A stretch of 64,000 nucleotides of DNA. It comes from Prostheceraeus crozeri. Lineage: Eukaryota > Platyhelminthes > Polycladida > Euryleptidae. The notes beneath the pieces are model-generated. The model ran no database searches, had not been told where the DNA came from, and saw nothing but the letters and a program-made list of their open reading frames with translations. Both the position numbers and the translations under genes were made by a program. The first letter of the stretch is position 1, and each line of letters starts with the position of its first letter. The DNA lies in contig CAJQUW010007075.1 of NCBI GenBank assembly GCA_907163375.1, forward strand, positions 346,523 to 410,522. Direction: 5' to 3'. Shown piece by piece: positions 38,476 through 45,999 of the stretch.

Positions 38476-39006
38476 ATGGATTGTGAGGGTGAACCTGTAC
38501 AGGAGCTCAGTGCTATTGCTATGAACAATTGGACATATCAGATTGTTAGTGTCTATCATCAACATGCCAACTGCGATCCCAATGTTGATCAATGGGCGAG
38601 AAAACACATTCATGGACTTAATCTGAAATATTTGCAAGACTATGGCTTTTCTTGTGAGAGTGCTCTTCTTATTGACTTTAAACGATGGTTAGCTGCTTTC
38701 AATGTTATACGCATCTTTTGTAATAATCCTGGTAAGGAGAGGAAAGTATTTCCCAATCTAATCATTGATGATATTTTGCTCCCACCTTGGGATAGTAGAG
38801 TGAATCAACATTATCATGAAGTCACAAAACGTTTTAAGGATTTGTGTGTTCCTATTTTGTCTGTTCGTTGTAGTAGCTACGTTCATAACCAATGCTTCTT
38901 TCCTCCTTACCTCAACACTGCCAAAGTCCTGTATGGTTATCATTGCTCGCTGTATGATAGTTACCAGCTGTATCTATTTTATCTCTTTCAAACCATTGAT
39001 TTATAA
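38476..39006 (+). CDS. DEDDh exonuclease-like protein
   Basis: 176 codons. Right after the start is 'MDCEGE', fitting exonuclease motif I (D-x-E). Near the C-terminus 'GYHCSLYD' fits the H-x4-D motif III of the DEDDh class. The middle acidic motif is not certain. Family members are 3'-5' exonucleases acting on DNA or RNA ends. The usual domain is about 170-180 residues, close to this ORF. An acceptor-like 'ttttag' at 38452-38457 means a short upstream exon is possible. It is located in the early rightward block. Confidence 0.45.
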   Translation: MDCEGEPVQELSAIAMNNWTYQIVSVYHQHANCDPNVDQWARKHIHGLNLKYLQDYGFSCESALLIDFKRWLAAFNVIRIFCNNPGKERKVFPNLIIDDILLPPWDSRVNQHYHEVTKRFKDLCVPILSVRCSSYVHNQCFFPPYLNTAKVLYGYHCSLYDSYQLYLFYLFQTIDL

Positions 39007-39093
39007 TGCATGCTTGTTACCATTATTCAATAAATGTTACTATGAGAAGAGTTGTTGTTTTCATGCAATGGATGGGTTAGATAAAGGGCGATC

Positions 39094-39504
39094 ATGTCTT
39101 TCTCAAACGACTGCGGAACATTACGTTTTCATAGGCAAAGTTTAAAAGGAGCTGTTCAAGATTATGTGATAAAATTTCATAAAGATGAGACCGACATCGA
39201 AGCAGTGGTCGATGATGCTAGCACTCTATTTCTAGAGTTAATGAATACATTCTCTGATAGCATTATCATGGCGCGATTAGTTGCGAAAATTAAGTTTAGT
39301 CATTTTGGAAAGGAAGAGGTGGAAAGTCGCTCTTTCCATTTTGCTTCTTATTCAATGGAAGTGGTAGATCACCCCCAAGAATTTTTTAAAAGACATATGA
39401 TAAAAATTGCTGAACGTCTTAACGCATTTAACCATCATGGTAGCAGTCTAGTGATTGAAGCGATTTCAGATATTCACATTCAACTTTCCATAAAGAAAAA
39501 TTGA
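39094..39504 (+). CDS. Stand-alone copy of polymerase N-terminal domain
   Basis: 136 codons. The segment from 'MARLVAKIKF' through 'FHFASYSMEVVD', 'FNHHGSSLVI' and 'IHIQLSI' can be aligned with the DNA polymerase gene of the same element, which at about 52020-52190 has the same order: 'LKLKYIKI', 'FHIPSSSATEVVD', 'FNQRDSALIF', 'AIFKISL'. So the protein is a free-standing relative of the region that precedes the zinc fingers and exonuclease of Polinton polymerases. The function of that domain is unknown; a role in replication complex assembly is a guess. Confidence 0.65.
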   Translation: MSFSNDCGTLRFHRQSLKGAVQDYVIKFHKDETDIEAVVDDASTLFLELMNTFSDSIIMARLVAKIKFSHFGKEEVESRSFHFASYSMEVVDHPQEFFKRHMIKIAERLNAFNHHGSSLVIEAISDIHIQLSIKKN

Positions 39505-39506
39505 AA

Positions 39507-39830
39507 ATGCAGTGGTACTTGATTGTAGCACAACTGGTTTTCGAGCTATGTCTGCTCACTCTCGAAGTATATTCCTTCTGTACATGCGTCTATTATTTAG
39601 AAAAGGCTAGCAAATTCATATCTTCAAAAAGACTTGCTATAGACATCAGTAACGGTGAAACTATGTGTTGCGATGTATGTAAGCGAAAGGATGGAAATGA
39701 AAAGCGCATCTTCAAGAGATGTAAGCATGCTTTTTGTCAACGCTGTTTCATACGTAATTGCATTCAACTTTGCCAATGTAACCACTGTGACATTGCTCAT
39801 TTCGAGTGTCACTTATGTCGCAATAGTTAG
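39507..39830 (+). CDS. Membrane-anchored RING-finger-like protein
   Basis: 107 codons from ATG 39507, overlapping the previous stop region by a few bases at most. A hydrophobic N-terminus (about residues 3-30) looks like a signal anchor. The C-terminal half has CC-x2-C...C-x-H-x2-C-x2-C...C-x-C-x2-C, a RING pattern. Membrane-bound RING proteins of viruses commonly act as ubiquitin ligases; the sequence supports zinc binding and a membrane segment only. Confidence 0.5.
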   Translation: MQWYLIVAQLVFELCLLTLEVYSFCTCVYYLEKASKFISSKRLAIDISNGETMCCDVCKRKDGNEKRIFKRCKHAFCQRCFIRNCIQLCQCNHCDIAHFECHLCRNS

Positions 39831-39882
39831 TACCTATGCAAATGTGGTAAAGATAGGTTTTTAGCAAAGACTAACACGGAAA

Positions 39883-40239
39883 ATGGCGAAACGTAAAATG
39901 ACGAAACGTAAAAGTCAAAAGTTTTCTTCAGCCATTCAAGCTCTCCGACGAATGAAAGCAAATCAGCGATACAATGCTATACGACATGCTAACGATAAAT
40001 TCATTTGTGAAATTATTTCTCATGTGAGGAAGTTGAGGACGAAGAAATTAGCGCCAAAACAACGAAAGTTACTTAAGCGATATGCTACGAAATTGCGTTT
40101 CATCTCCAATCCTAAAGTCGCCCTTCAAAGAAAGAGGAAAACTCTAACACAAAAGGGCGGTTTCCTTTCAGCAATACTTCCAATGATAGCTCCTGCCGTG
40201 GGCAACCTATTGGGAAATATCTTTGGCTCTAAGCGTTAA
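39883..40239 (+). CDS. Small basic virion core protein, pX-like
   Basis: 118 codons, very rich in Lys/Arg over residues 1-90. Then comes 'TQKGGFLSAIL' and a hydrophobic Gly/Pro/Leu tail ending 'LLGNIFGSKR'. The Q-K-G-G-F junction resembles the Gly-Gly sites cut by adenain-type proteases. A basic part joined to a membrane-active-like tail is the layout of adenovirus-type core/pX proteins and of adintovirus relatives. It sits directly upstream of the ATPase, and a similar junction occurs in the protein at 42887-43342. Confidence 0.55.
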   Translation: MAKRKMTKRKSQKFSSAIQALRRMKANQRYNAIRHANDKFICEIISHVRKLRTKKLAPKQRKLLKRYATKLRFISNPKVALQRKRKTLTQKGGFLSAILPMIAPAVGNLLGNIFGSKR

Positions 40240-40270
40240 TTATGCAAATGTTGAGTCTCAAAGTAATAAA

Positions 40271-40888
40271 ATGGATTTCAGACTTCAATGTGATAAAGTT
40301 CTGACTGTATCAGGTCCATCTCATGCAGGTAAAACTGTTTTCACGCTGAATTTATTGGATAAAAGAAGGGAGTTGTTTAAGGAACCTATCAATCGAGTGA
40401 TTTGGTGTTATGGTATTTATCAACCGTCGCTGTTTCAGGAATTGCAAAGTCGCAACTTTATTCGACATGAAGGAATTATTCCAGTGGATAAACTTCAGTC
40501 TAATGATGTTGTTGTATTGGATGATTTATTAAAAGAAAGTAAGAATTCAAAAGATGTTACAGATATGTTCACTCGCGCAGCACACCATAAAAGGTGTTTT
40601 ATCATCTATATTACACAAAATTTGTTTCCTGATGGAAAAGAAGCTCGTACACGAAACCTGAATACACACTATTATGCTATTTTCAAGAATCCGCGAGATA
40701 AAAGTCAATTTGAAATTTTAGCGCGACAAGTTGCACCCAGAGGATCAAAAGCCTTAATTGAAATTTTTCAAGCAGCTACTGAAAAACCATACGGTTACTT
40801 ATTCATTGACTTTACGCAAGAGTGTCCGGAAGAATTTAGATTTCGAAGTGATATTTTGAAAACTCCCATGATTATCTACAAACTATGA
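40271..40888 (+). CDS. Genome-packaging ATPase (FtsK/HerA family)
   Basis: 205 codons from ATG 40271; the frame is open to 40223, but that start would overlap the previous gene. Walker A is GPSHAGKT at residues 15-22, Walker B VVVLDD at 80-85, and a TQN sensor at 115-117. This is the A32-like packaging ATPase of Polintons, adintoviruses and other double-jelly-roll viruses, which pumps DNA into the capsid. Length and motif spacing are normal for the family. The stop overlaps the next start (ATGA arrangement at 40885-40888). Confidence 0.9.
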   Translation: MDFRLQCDKVLTVSGPSHAGKTVFTLNLLDKRRELFKEPINRVIWCYGIYQPSLFQELQSRNFIRHEGIIPVDKLQSNDVVVLDDLLKESKNSKDVTDMFTRAAHHKRCFIIYITQNLFPDGKEARTRNLNTHYYAIFKNPRDKSQFEILARQVAPRGSKALIEIFQAATEKPYGYLFIDFTQECPEEFRFRSDILKTPMIIYKL

Positions 40889-41577
40889 GTTCTTATTCTC
40901 GCATGATTGTTATTCCTCAGGATGAATATGTACAATTGACTGCCATGCAGCAAGTAAAGCAACCTCTTGCAAATCAAATGTATAGGAAAGAAATAGATTA
41001 TCAGCAAAATGTTCACATCAAAGATCCACATCGTGCTGTATTATTACAATCGGAAACTGTTGAGCAATTGAAAAACTTGAAGAATAAGATGCGTGACTCT
41101 GTATCGACTGCTACACCTTTAGCATCTCGCGCACATGCCATATCTCTTTTCAACAGTATTGAACCCCATCTCAATGTAAATGATAGAGGAGAAATCATTA
41201 CAGATGAAAATAAAGTGATTGATGCTTCACGTTATGAAGACTTGATTCAGTATGCGACACGTAGAAAGCGCCGTCAGGGCTATGTTCCACCTGGTTGGTC
41301 ATACTTTCTTAAACTATTGAAAAAGCATAATGTGCCAAAATTTGCTTTAAATAATGAGACATTGAAAGAACTTGATTCAACAGTGGCTACTACTCCAATG
41401 CTTCAGGCGATGAAAATGCCAACAAATTGGTTTAAGACGTCACCTGCTACATCCCCTCCCACACTCACTAAGCAAACAAGGGGAAGAACTCGACGTAGAT
41501 CTGTATCGCCACTAAAACTGGTAAAAGGAAAACGTAAAACAGCTCCTCCTAGGAAATACATGTTCTCAGACTATTAA
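40885..41577 (+). CDS. Conserved Polinton protein of unknown function
   Basis: 230 codons, overlapping the ATPase by 4 bases. It contains a central 'VPPGWSYFLKLLKKHNVPKF' block, a coiled-coil-prone region near residues 55-75, and a Lys/Arg/Pro-rich C-terminus (from about residue 190) likely to bind DNA or act as a nuclear signal. I believe similar proteins accompany the ATPase in other animal Polintons but cannot name a function. A minor virion component is plausible. Confidence 0.6.
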   Translation: MSSYSRMIVIPQDEYVQLTAMQQVKQPLANQMYRKEIDYQQNVHIKDPHRAVLLQSETVEQLKNLKNKMRDSVSTATPLASRAHAISLFNSIEPHLNVNDRGEIITDENKVIDASRYEDLIQYATRRKRRQGYVPPGWSYFLKLLKKHNVPKFALNNETLKELDSTVATTPMLQAMKMPTNWFKTSPATSPPTLTKQTRGRTRRRSVSPLKLVKGKRKTAPPRKYMFSDY

Positions 41578-41578
41578 T

Positions 41579-41794
41579 ATGAAGCAGATGTGTTGCTTGC
41601 CATGTAATGAGCCGCCAGAGGTGAATGTCGTTGTCACTTGCACTTGCTGCGCCAGCTCTCATAATGAAACCCCTAAGCAATGTGAACACGATCGCAAAAC
41701 CGCTAAAGCTAAATGCTGCAGTTGTTGTAAATGTAGAAAGGCAAGAAAGAAAAAAGATGAGAAGGAGGAAAAAGAGTCAGCCGTCATCGACTGA
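41579..41794 (+). CDS. Small cysteine-rich protein overlapping integrase start
   Basis: 71 codons. About 13 Cys occur in metallothionein-like clusters (MCCLPC, CTCCASS, CCSCCKC), followed by a highly charged Lys/Glu tail. It begins 1 base after the upstream stop, and its 3' end overlaps the integrase start (41757) by 38 bp in another frame. Tight packing and strong Cys bias argue for a real small gene, possibly metal binding. No homolog is recalled. Confidence 0.5.
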   Translation: MKQMCCLPCNEPPEVNVVVTCTCCASSHNETPKQCEHDRKTAKAKCCSCCKCRKARKKKDEKEEKESAVID

Positions 41795-42845
41795 ACGTTT
41801 GAAGTCAATCTATTATGATGTAAAACATCCGGCAGGATTTGCATCTATCAAGAAATTATCAAAAGCGAGTGGTCTTCCACAATCACAAGTGAAACGATGG
41901 TTAAAGGGTCAGGCTACCTATACACTCCACAAACAAGCGAAAAAGAAGTACCGCACCCGCCATTATATTGTTCATGACATCGATGAACAGTGGCAAGCAG
42001 ATTTGTGCGATGTTGCCTCCATTTCAAAACATAACTCGGGCAATAATTTTATTTTAACCGTCATTGATATTTTCTCGCGTTATGCGTGGGCTCAACCTTT
42101 AAAAACTAAAGAAGGGAAAGGAGTAGCAAAAGCATTCCAAACAATTTTTCGAGAAGGTCGCATTCCAAAAAGAATTCAGAGTGATCAAGGAAAAGAGTTT
42201 GAAAATCAGCATGTGACAAGATTATTTGAGAGGCATGACATTGAGTTGTTTAGTGTAAAGAGCGCTTATAAAGCTGCACTCGTTGAACGTTTTAATCGCA
42301 CATTAAAAAATCGTTTGTGGCGACATTTTACTGCCAACTTGACACAAAATTGGACAAAGGTTCTACAAGATACACTCCATGCCTACAATCACTCTATCCA
42401 TCGTTCTATTGGACTCAGACCAGTAGATGTAAATGCTGACAATGTAGATAAAGTGCGCGAATCATTCCAACGTAAACGCACTCATGTGAAAAGTGATGTG
42501 AAAATTGGCGATAAAGTTCGTATCTCAAAAGTGAAAAGTGTTTTTGCTAAAGGGTACCTCCCGAATTGGACAGAGGAGGTATTTACAGTATCAAGGATTA
42601 ATCAAAAAGACTCTCCGACCACCTACAAGTTGAAAGATTACGATAATGAAGAAATTGAGGGTAGCTTTTACCGCGATGAGATTGAGGTAGTCACTGAAAG
42701 TGAAACATATTTGGTAGAGAAAATCATTCGATGTAAAAAACGGCAAGGTGAAGAATGGTGTCTTGTTAAATGGACTGGTTATCCTTCAAGTATGAACTCT
42801 TGGATGCGTCGTGCCGACATCTTTCATCTAAGTGATCGACAGTGA
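41757..42845 (+). CDS. Polinton integrase with C-terminal chromodomain
   Basis: 362 codons from ATG 41757; the frame is open to 41625 with a non-homologous-looking leader. An N-terminal helical region (IYYDVKHPAGFAS...VKRWL) is followed by the rve catalytic core with D82 (QADLCD), D143 (QSDQGKEF) and E177 (ALVERFNRTLK), a D,D(33)E spacing. Residues about 317-355 form a chromodomain (YLVEKI...WCLVKWTGYP...SW). The enzyme inserts the linear element with 6-bp staggered cuts, in agreement with the CTCAAA duplication. All three catalytic residues are intact. Confidence 0.95.
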   Translation: MRRRKKSQPSSTERLKSIYYDVKHPAGFASIKKLSKASGLPQSQVKRWLKGQATYTLHKQAKKKYRTRHYIVHDIDEQWQADLCDVASISKHNSGNNFILTVIDIFSRYAWAQPLKTKEGKGVAKAFQTIFREGRIPKRIQSDQGKEFENQHVTRLFERHDIELFSVKSAYKAALVERFNRTLKNRLWRHFTANLTQNWTKVLQDTLHAYNHSIHRSIGLRPVDVNADNVDKVRESFQRKRTHVKSDVKIGDKVRISKVKSVFAKGYLPNWTEEVFTVSRINQKDSPTTYKLKDYDNEEIEGSFYRDEIEVVTESETYLVEKIIRCKKRQGEEWCLVKWTGYPSSMNSWMRRADIFHLSDRQ

Positions 42846-42886
42846 TTCATGCAAAGTTGTAACTAACAATGTTTAGGGTTTGAGCT

Positions 42887-43342
42887 ATGAATCCAACTGC
42901 CTCATTTTATTCACGACCCTCCTACGTAAGTGGTGGAGGACAAATTTACATCGGTGCTCGCCGCCAACGTGGAGGTAGCATACTTGGTGCACTGAAATCT
43001 GTTGTAGCACCTCTCATATCCAATGTCGGTAGATCTTTAAAACGAAATGTTTTAAGTAATGCCGTTGGCTTTGCTGGTGATGTTGCTAGTGATCTTTCCA
43101 GAGGTAGAAGTTTTAAGAGCAGTTTGTTGAATCGTGGGAAGGAACGCGGTTTAAAAACATTGAAGCAGACCATTGCTGGTGTTACTCAAGGAAAGAAATC
43201 ACCTAAACGAATGAGAAAAGGAAGGAGGAAACATCGCGGAGCTGGTAAGGTGCGATCTTCAGTCAAAAGGCATTCACGCAAACGTCGCAGAGGCTCTAAT
43301 CATTCATCAGGCGCTAAACGACGACGCTGCTATAACTTCTAA
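42887..43342 (+). CDS. pVI-like minor virion protein
   Basis: 151 codons. After an N-terminal 35-residue leader the motif 'RRQRGGSILGALKSV' looks like an adenain-type Gly-Gly cleavage site followed by an amphipathic helix, the layout of adenovirus protein VI (membrane-lytic, capsid interior). The C-terminal 50 residues are extremely Lys/Arg-rich with an 'SGAKRRRCYNF' end. The final residues could be the protease cofactor-like peptide with a Cys, by analogy with adenovirus. It lies between integrase and capsid gene. Confidence 0.6.
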   Translation: MNPTASFYSRPSYVSGGGQIYIGARRQRGGSILGALKSVVAPLISNVGRSLKRNVLSNAVGFAGDVASDLSRGRSFKSSLLNRGKERGLKTLKQTIAGVTQGKKSPKRMRKGRRKHRGAGKVRSSVKRHSRKRRRGSNHSSGAKRRRCYNF

Positions 43343-43344
43343 TC

Positions 43345-44622
43345 ATGGAGTGTAAAACTTCCGGTTTTTGTTTGTTCGATCAACAAGCCATACAGACAGA
43401 TATTCTTAGTTCAAGTATTGTAGATTATCATCCTCGAACAGCTGAGAATGCTGGCCCCATTGAATTTGTTATTCCTGGTGGTAGTGATGACTACATAGAT
43501 TTGAGTTATGCGATGCTTGATTTGAGGTTTAGAATTCAGCAAGCAGATGGAACTGCTATTGACGATGCACATAAAGTTGGACTGAACAATTTACCATTGA
43601 CTACATTACTTCGCGATGTTTCTCTAACGATTGGAGAGCAGCAGGTGGAAGGTGGTCAAAGCGATTATCCCTATAAATCATATTTCAATCATGTATCACA
43701 GTTTCATCCAGCAGCACAAAAAAGTCATATGGAAGCCATGGGATGGTACAGAGATGAAGCAGGAAAATTTGATGTTGAAACAAACAGTGGCTTTGTAAAG
43801 CGATCTGCTATGATTAAAGATAGTAGAGTATGTCAGCTATATGGTCCGCTGAATTTAGACTTCTTTAGACAGTCAAAGTTTTTACTCTGTAATACCAGCA
43901 TGCGACTCAAGCTGACATTGAATAAGCCTGAATTTGCGCTGAATGCATTTGCTAAAGTTGACAATTTTAGAATTCATGTGGAAGATATTGCACTTTACAT
44001 TCGTCGAGTAGTACCGAATCCAAGTGTCATTAGAGGGCATGCTGAAGGTCTTAACCGCCAAAATGCCATTTACCCCGTTCAGCATACAAAGCTTCTCACC
44101 TTTACAATTCCGAAAGATCAAAAGAGTTTCATGAAAGATGGCCTCTTTCCATCGGAAGCACCGAAGCTCCTCATGGTGGCAATGGTTGAAAATGATGCAT
44201 TTAATGGTAATATAAAGAAGAATCCTTTCAATTTTAAACACAATCAGTTAAGTGAAATTGCTTTACGTGTTAATGGTGTGAGTCATCCTGGTCCACCCTA
44301 CAAACCAGATTTTGCTTCGGATCAATTTATGCGCAGTTATGTTGATTTTATGGATGTCTTTGGCTTTTACAATACGGATGATACCAACGGACTGACTATG
44401 AAAGAATTTAAGAGTGGATATACTATTTATGCATTTGATTTGACTGCTGACAGCGATATTAGTGCACCCTATCGTCAAGCGAACGTGCCTCATAATATTC
44501 GTTTGGATTTGACGTTCAAAAGAACACTACCTGAGACGATCAATGTATTAATTTATGCAGTCTTCGATTCAAATATTGAAATTACAAAGTATCGTGACGT
44601 GATTCTTCAGTATAATCGTTAA
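43345..44622 (+). CDS. Major capsid protein, double jelly-roll (F54H12.2-like)
   Basis: 425 codons, intact. It includes 'PIEFVIPGG', 'YIDLSYAMLDLRFRI', 'LRDVSLTIGEQQVEG', 'DYPYKSYFNHV', 'LLCNTSMRLKLTL' and near the end 'YTIYAFDLTAD' and 'RLDLTFKRTLPETINVL'. These are the conserved blocks of the Polinton major capsid protein family (C. elegans F54H12.2 and relatives), which builds T=pseudo-numbered icosahedral shells from hexons. The stop codon overlaps the protease ATG (TAATG). Confidence 0.9.
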   Translation: MECKTSGFCLFDQQAIQTDILSSSIVDYHPRTAENAGPIEFVIPGGSDDYIDLSYAMLDLRFRIQQADGTAIDDAHKVGLNNLPLTTLLRDVSLTIGEQQVEGGQSDYPYKSYFNHVSQFHPAAQKSHMEAMGWYRDEAGKFDVETNSGFVKRSAMIKDSRVCQLYGPLNLDFFRQSKFLLCNTSMRLKLTLNKPEFALNAFAKVDNFRIHVEDIALYIRRVVPNPSVIRGHAEGLNRQNAIYPVQHTKLLTFTIPKDQKSFMKDGLFPSEAPKLLMVAMVENDAFNGNIKKNPFNFKHNQLSEIALRVNGVSHPGPPYKPDFASDQFMRSYVDFMDVFGFYNTDDTNGLTMKEFKSGYTIYAFDLTADSDISAPYRQANVPHNIRLDLTFKRTLPETINVLIYAVFDSNIEITKYRDVILQYNR

Positions 44623-45032
44623 TGAGTTGGTTGACTGCTGACGATATTAAGACTAAAGTGCAGCGTAATGCAGACGAAGCGACGTTGAAAGCTTTCGATA
44701 ATGTCTATTCACTCGATACCTTACCACCTGCAGTAAATCACTATCCCATCTTTATTGTGCTAAACACTCATTCACAGAATTTAGGCGGTGAGCATTGGAA
44801 AGCGATCTTTATTGGAGAAGACCGACGTGGTGAACTATTTGACTCTCTTGCTCAACCTCCAAATATACCAACACAGCAGTGGTTGAGAAAACATACGCGT
44901 CAATATCAGCGAAATGAACGCATACTACAACATCCACTTTCATCAACGTGTGGTGCTTTTGTACTGTACTTCATCTTAAAACGTTTACATGTATCTCGAT
45001 TTGCATCTGTTATTCAAAAACTTTTCATGTAA
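44622..45032 (+). CDS. Adenain-like maturation cysteine protease
   Basis: 136 codons, translationally coupled to the capsid gene by a 1-base overlap. The catalytic triad can be read: H58 (GGEHWKAIFI), D74 or E71 (GELFDSL) and C110 (SSTCGAFVLYF). It belongs to the C5/Ulp1-type protease family that processes capsid and core proteins during virion maturation; candidate substrates are the two Gly-Gly-containing proteins of this element. An AATAAA at 45080 probably serves as polyadenylation signal. Confidence 0.9.
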   Translation: MSWLTADDIKTKVQRNADEATLKAFDNVYSLDTLPPAVNHYPIFIVLNTHSQNLGGEHWKAIFIGEDRRGELFDSLAQPPNIPTQQWLRKHTRQYQRNERILQHPLSSTCGAFVLYFILKRLHVSRFASVIQKLFM

Positions 45033-45109
45033 TCCATCCTCTAATGAAAAATGATTTGTAAGTTCTATCATGATTTGAAATAAAAACATCATGTTGGAAA
45101 AATTGTTTT

Positions 45110-45655
45110 TTATTTTACAATCCGCTGGGTACGTACATACTCAATGAGATAGTCTAGGATCATATTTGCTTGTTCATGAGATTTTAGTCCAGTAATGATC
45201 ACTTTACTATTATGAAAGATTGCCACATGCACAGGCAACCAACAACTAATGAGAGCTGCAGGAAAAAGTTCGGGTTCATAACACAAACTGTAACTGCTGG
45301 TACGAATCTTCAAAAATGATAGACTGTCACTCAATTGAGTAGAGATCACCATATTGTCCACAGTCAGATTCGACATCACACACCTCTCCCTCTTCCATAT
45401 CCGACGTAGTAGTCTCTGTAGCTCTAAGCGCATTGACTGCGCCGATGAATGAGAAAGGGCGCCGAGAATCTGTACAGTCCCATTTGGGAAGAGTTGAAGA
45501 TTCCGTGAATTGTTCATCTTCACCACTAACATTTGAGGACGGCCCGGGTAATACTTGCTGTTTGGAAGCTGTTGGCGTAATGTTGTGAGATCGATTTTGG
45601 TGTAGAGTCTGAAGCGACGGAGAATGTTGACGATGGTGTAGCGATGGCGCTTCAT
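45110..45655 (-). CDS. TATA-binding protein (TBP) homolog encoded by Polinton
   Basis: 181 codons from ATG 45655 (the frame is open to 45799). Two pseudo-repeats of the TBP saddle are present: repeat 1 about residues 7-86 ('IDLTTLRQQLPNSKYYPGRP', 'NLQLFPNGTVQILGA'), repeat 2 about 97-176 ('VDNMVIST', 'YEPELFPAALI', 'VAIFHNSKVIITGLKS'). Three of the four DNA-intercalating Phe of TBP are kept (F56, F131, F147); the first is Pro at residue 40. The length equals the TBP core. It probably directs transcription of the element's TATA promoters. It overlaps the next ORF in another frame and ends convergently with the protease gene. Confidence 0.85.
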   Translation of the reverse strand: MKRHRYTIVNILRRFRLYTKIDLTTLRQQLPNSKYYPGRPQMLVVKMNNSRNLQLFPNGTVQILGALSHSSAQSMRLELQRLLRRIWKRERCVMSNLTVDNMVISTQLSDSLSFLKIRTSSYSLCYEPELFPAALISCWLPVHVAIFHNSKVIITGLKSHEQANMILDYLIEYVRTQRIVK

Positions 45656-45977
45656 GATGAAAGAATGAGTAAATTGAGCGATGTACCTTCCTTTTATACT
45701 TTTCCCAACTACCTTGATGAAATGTGAAGTTAGTATGAAGTTGGGAATGATAGAGTTGAATTCGCCGATTGTTGACGCGCAGCCAGATGCGATTTCCAAT
45801 ACGTGAATGTCTTTTCATATAGAAGTATTTCAAGTCCTTCATGATATGATGTAGAGATTGAAAATGACGATAAGATAAAACAAACTCTCTTCTCACATTT
45901 CCAGTTGAATCTTTGAAATAGACGTTTCGATCATGATCCGTTTCAATACGTTGTAGGGAATCTAATTTCCAACTCAT
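45327..45977 (-). CDS. Paralog A of a Polinton gene pair, possible PC4-like fold
   Basis: 216 codons. Residues 1-108 are paralogous to the whole 46000-46356 product: both have 'W-LDSLQ', 'NVYFK/NVHFK', 'IMKDLKYF/IMRDLEYF', 'WEKY' and 'HRSI'. The beginning, with a strand-rich stretch then 'L-x-RxF-x-L-x-x-IM', recalls the PC4 single-strand-binding cofactor; this is tentative. The C-terminal half (from about residue 110) is low complexity and acidic and overlaps the TBP-like gene in a different frame for about 330 bp, so it may be overprinted or the real protein may be shorter. Confidence 0.55.
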   Translation of the reverse strand: MSWKLDSLQRIETDHDRNVYFKDSTGNVRREFVLSYRHFQSLHHIMKDLKYFYMKRHSRIGNRIWLRVNNRRIQLYHSQLHTNFTFHQGSWEKYKRKVHRSIYSFFHHEAPSLHHRQHSPSLQTLHQNRSHNITPTASKQQVLPGPSSNVSGEDEQFTESSTLPKWDCTDSRRPFSFIGAVNALRATETTTSDMEEGEVCDVESDCGQYGDLYSIE

Positions 45978-45999
45978 GGTGCGTGGTAATCATATCTGA

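Noticed and set aside
43882-44493. Minus-strand ORFs within the capsid gene
   Set aside because: Shadows of the strongly conserved major capsid frame.
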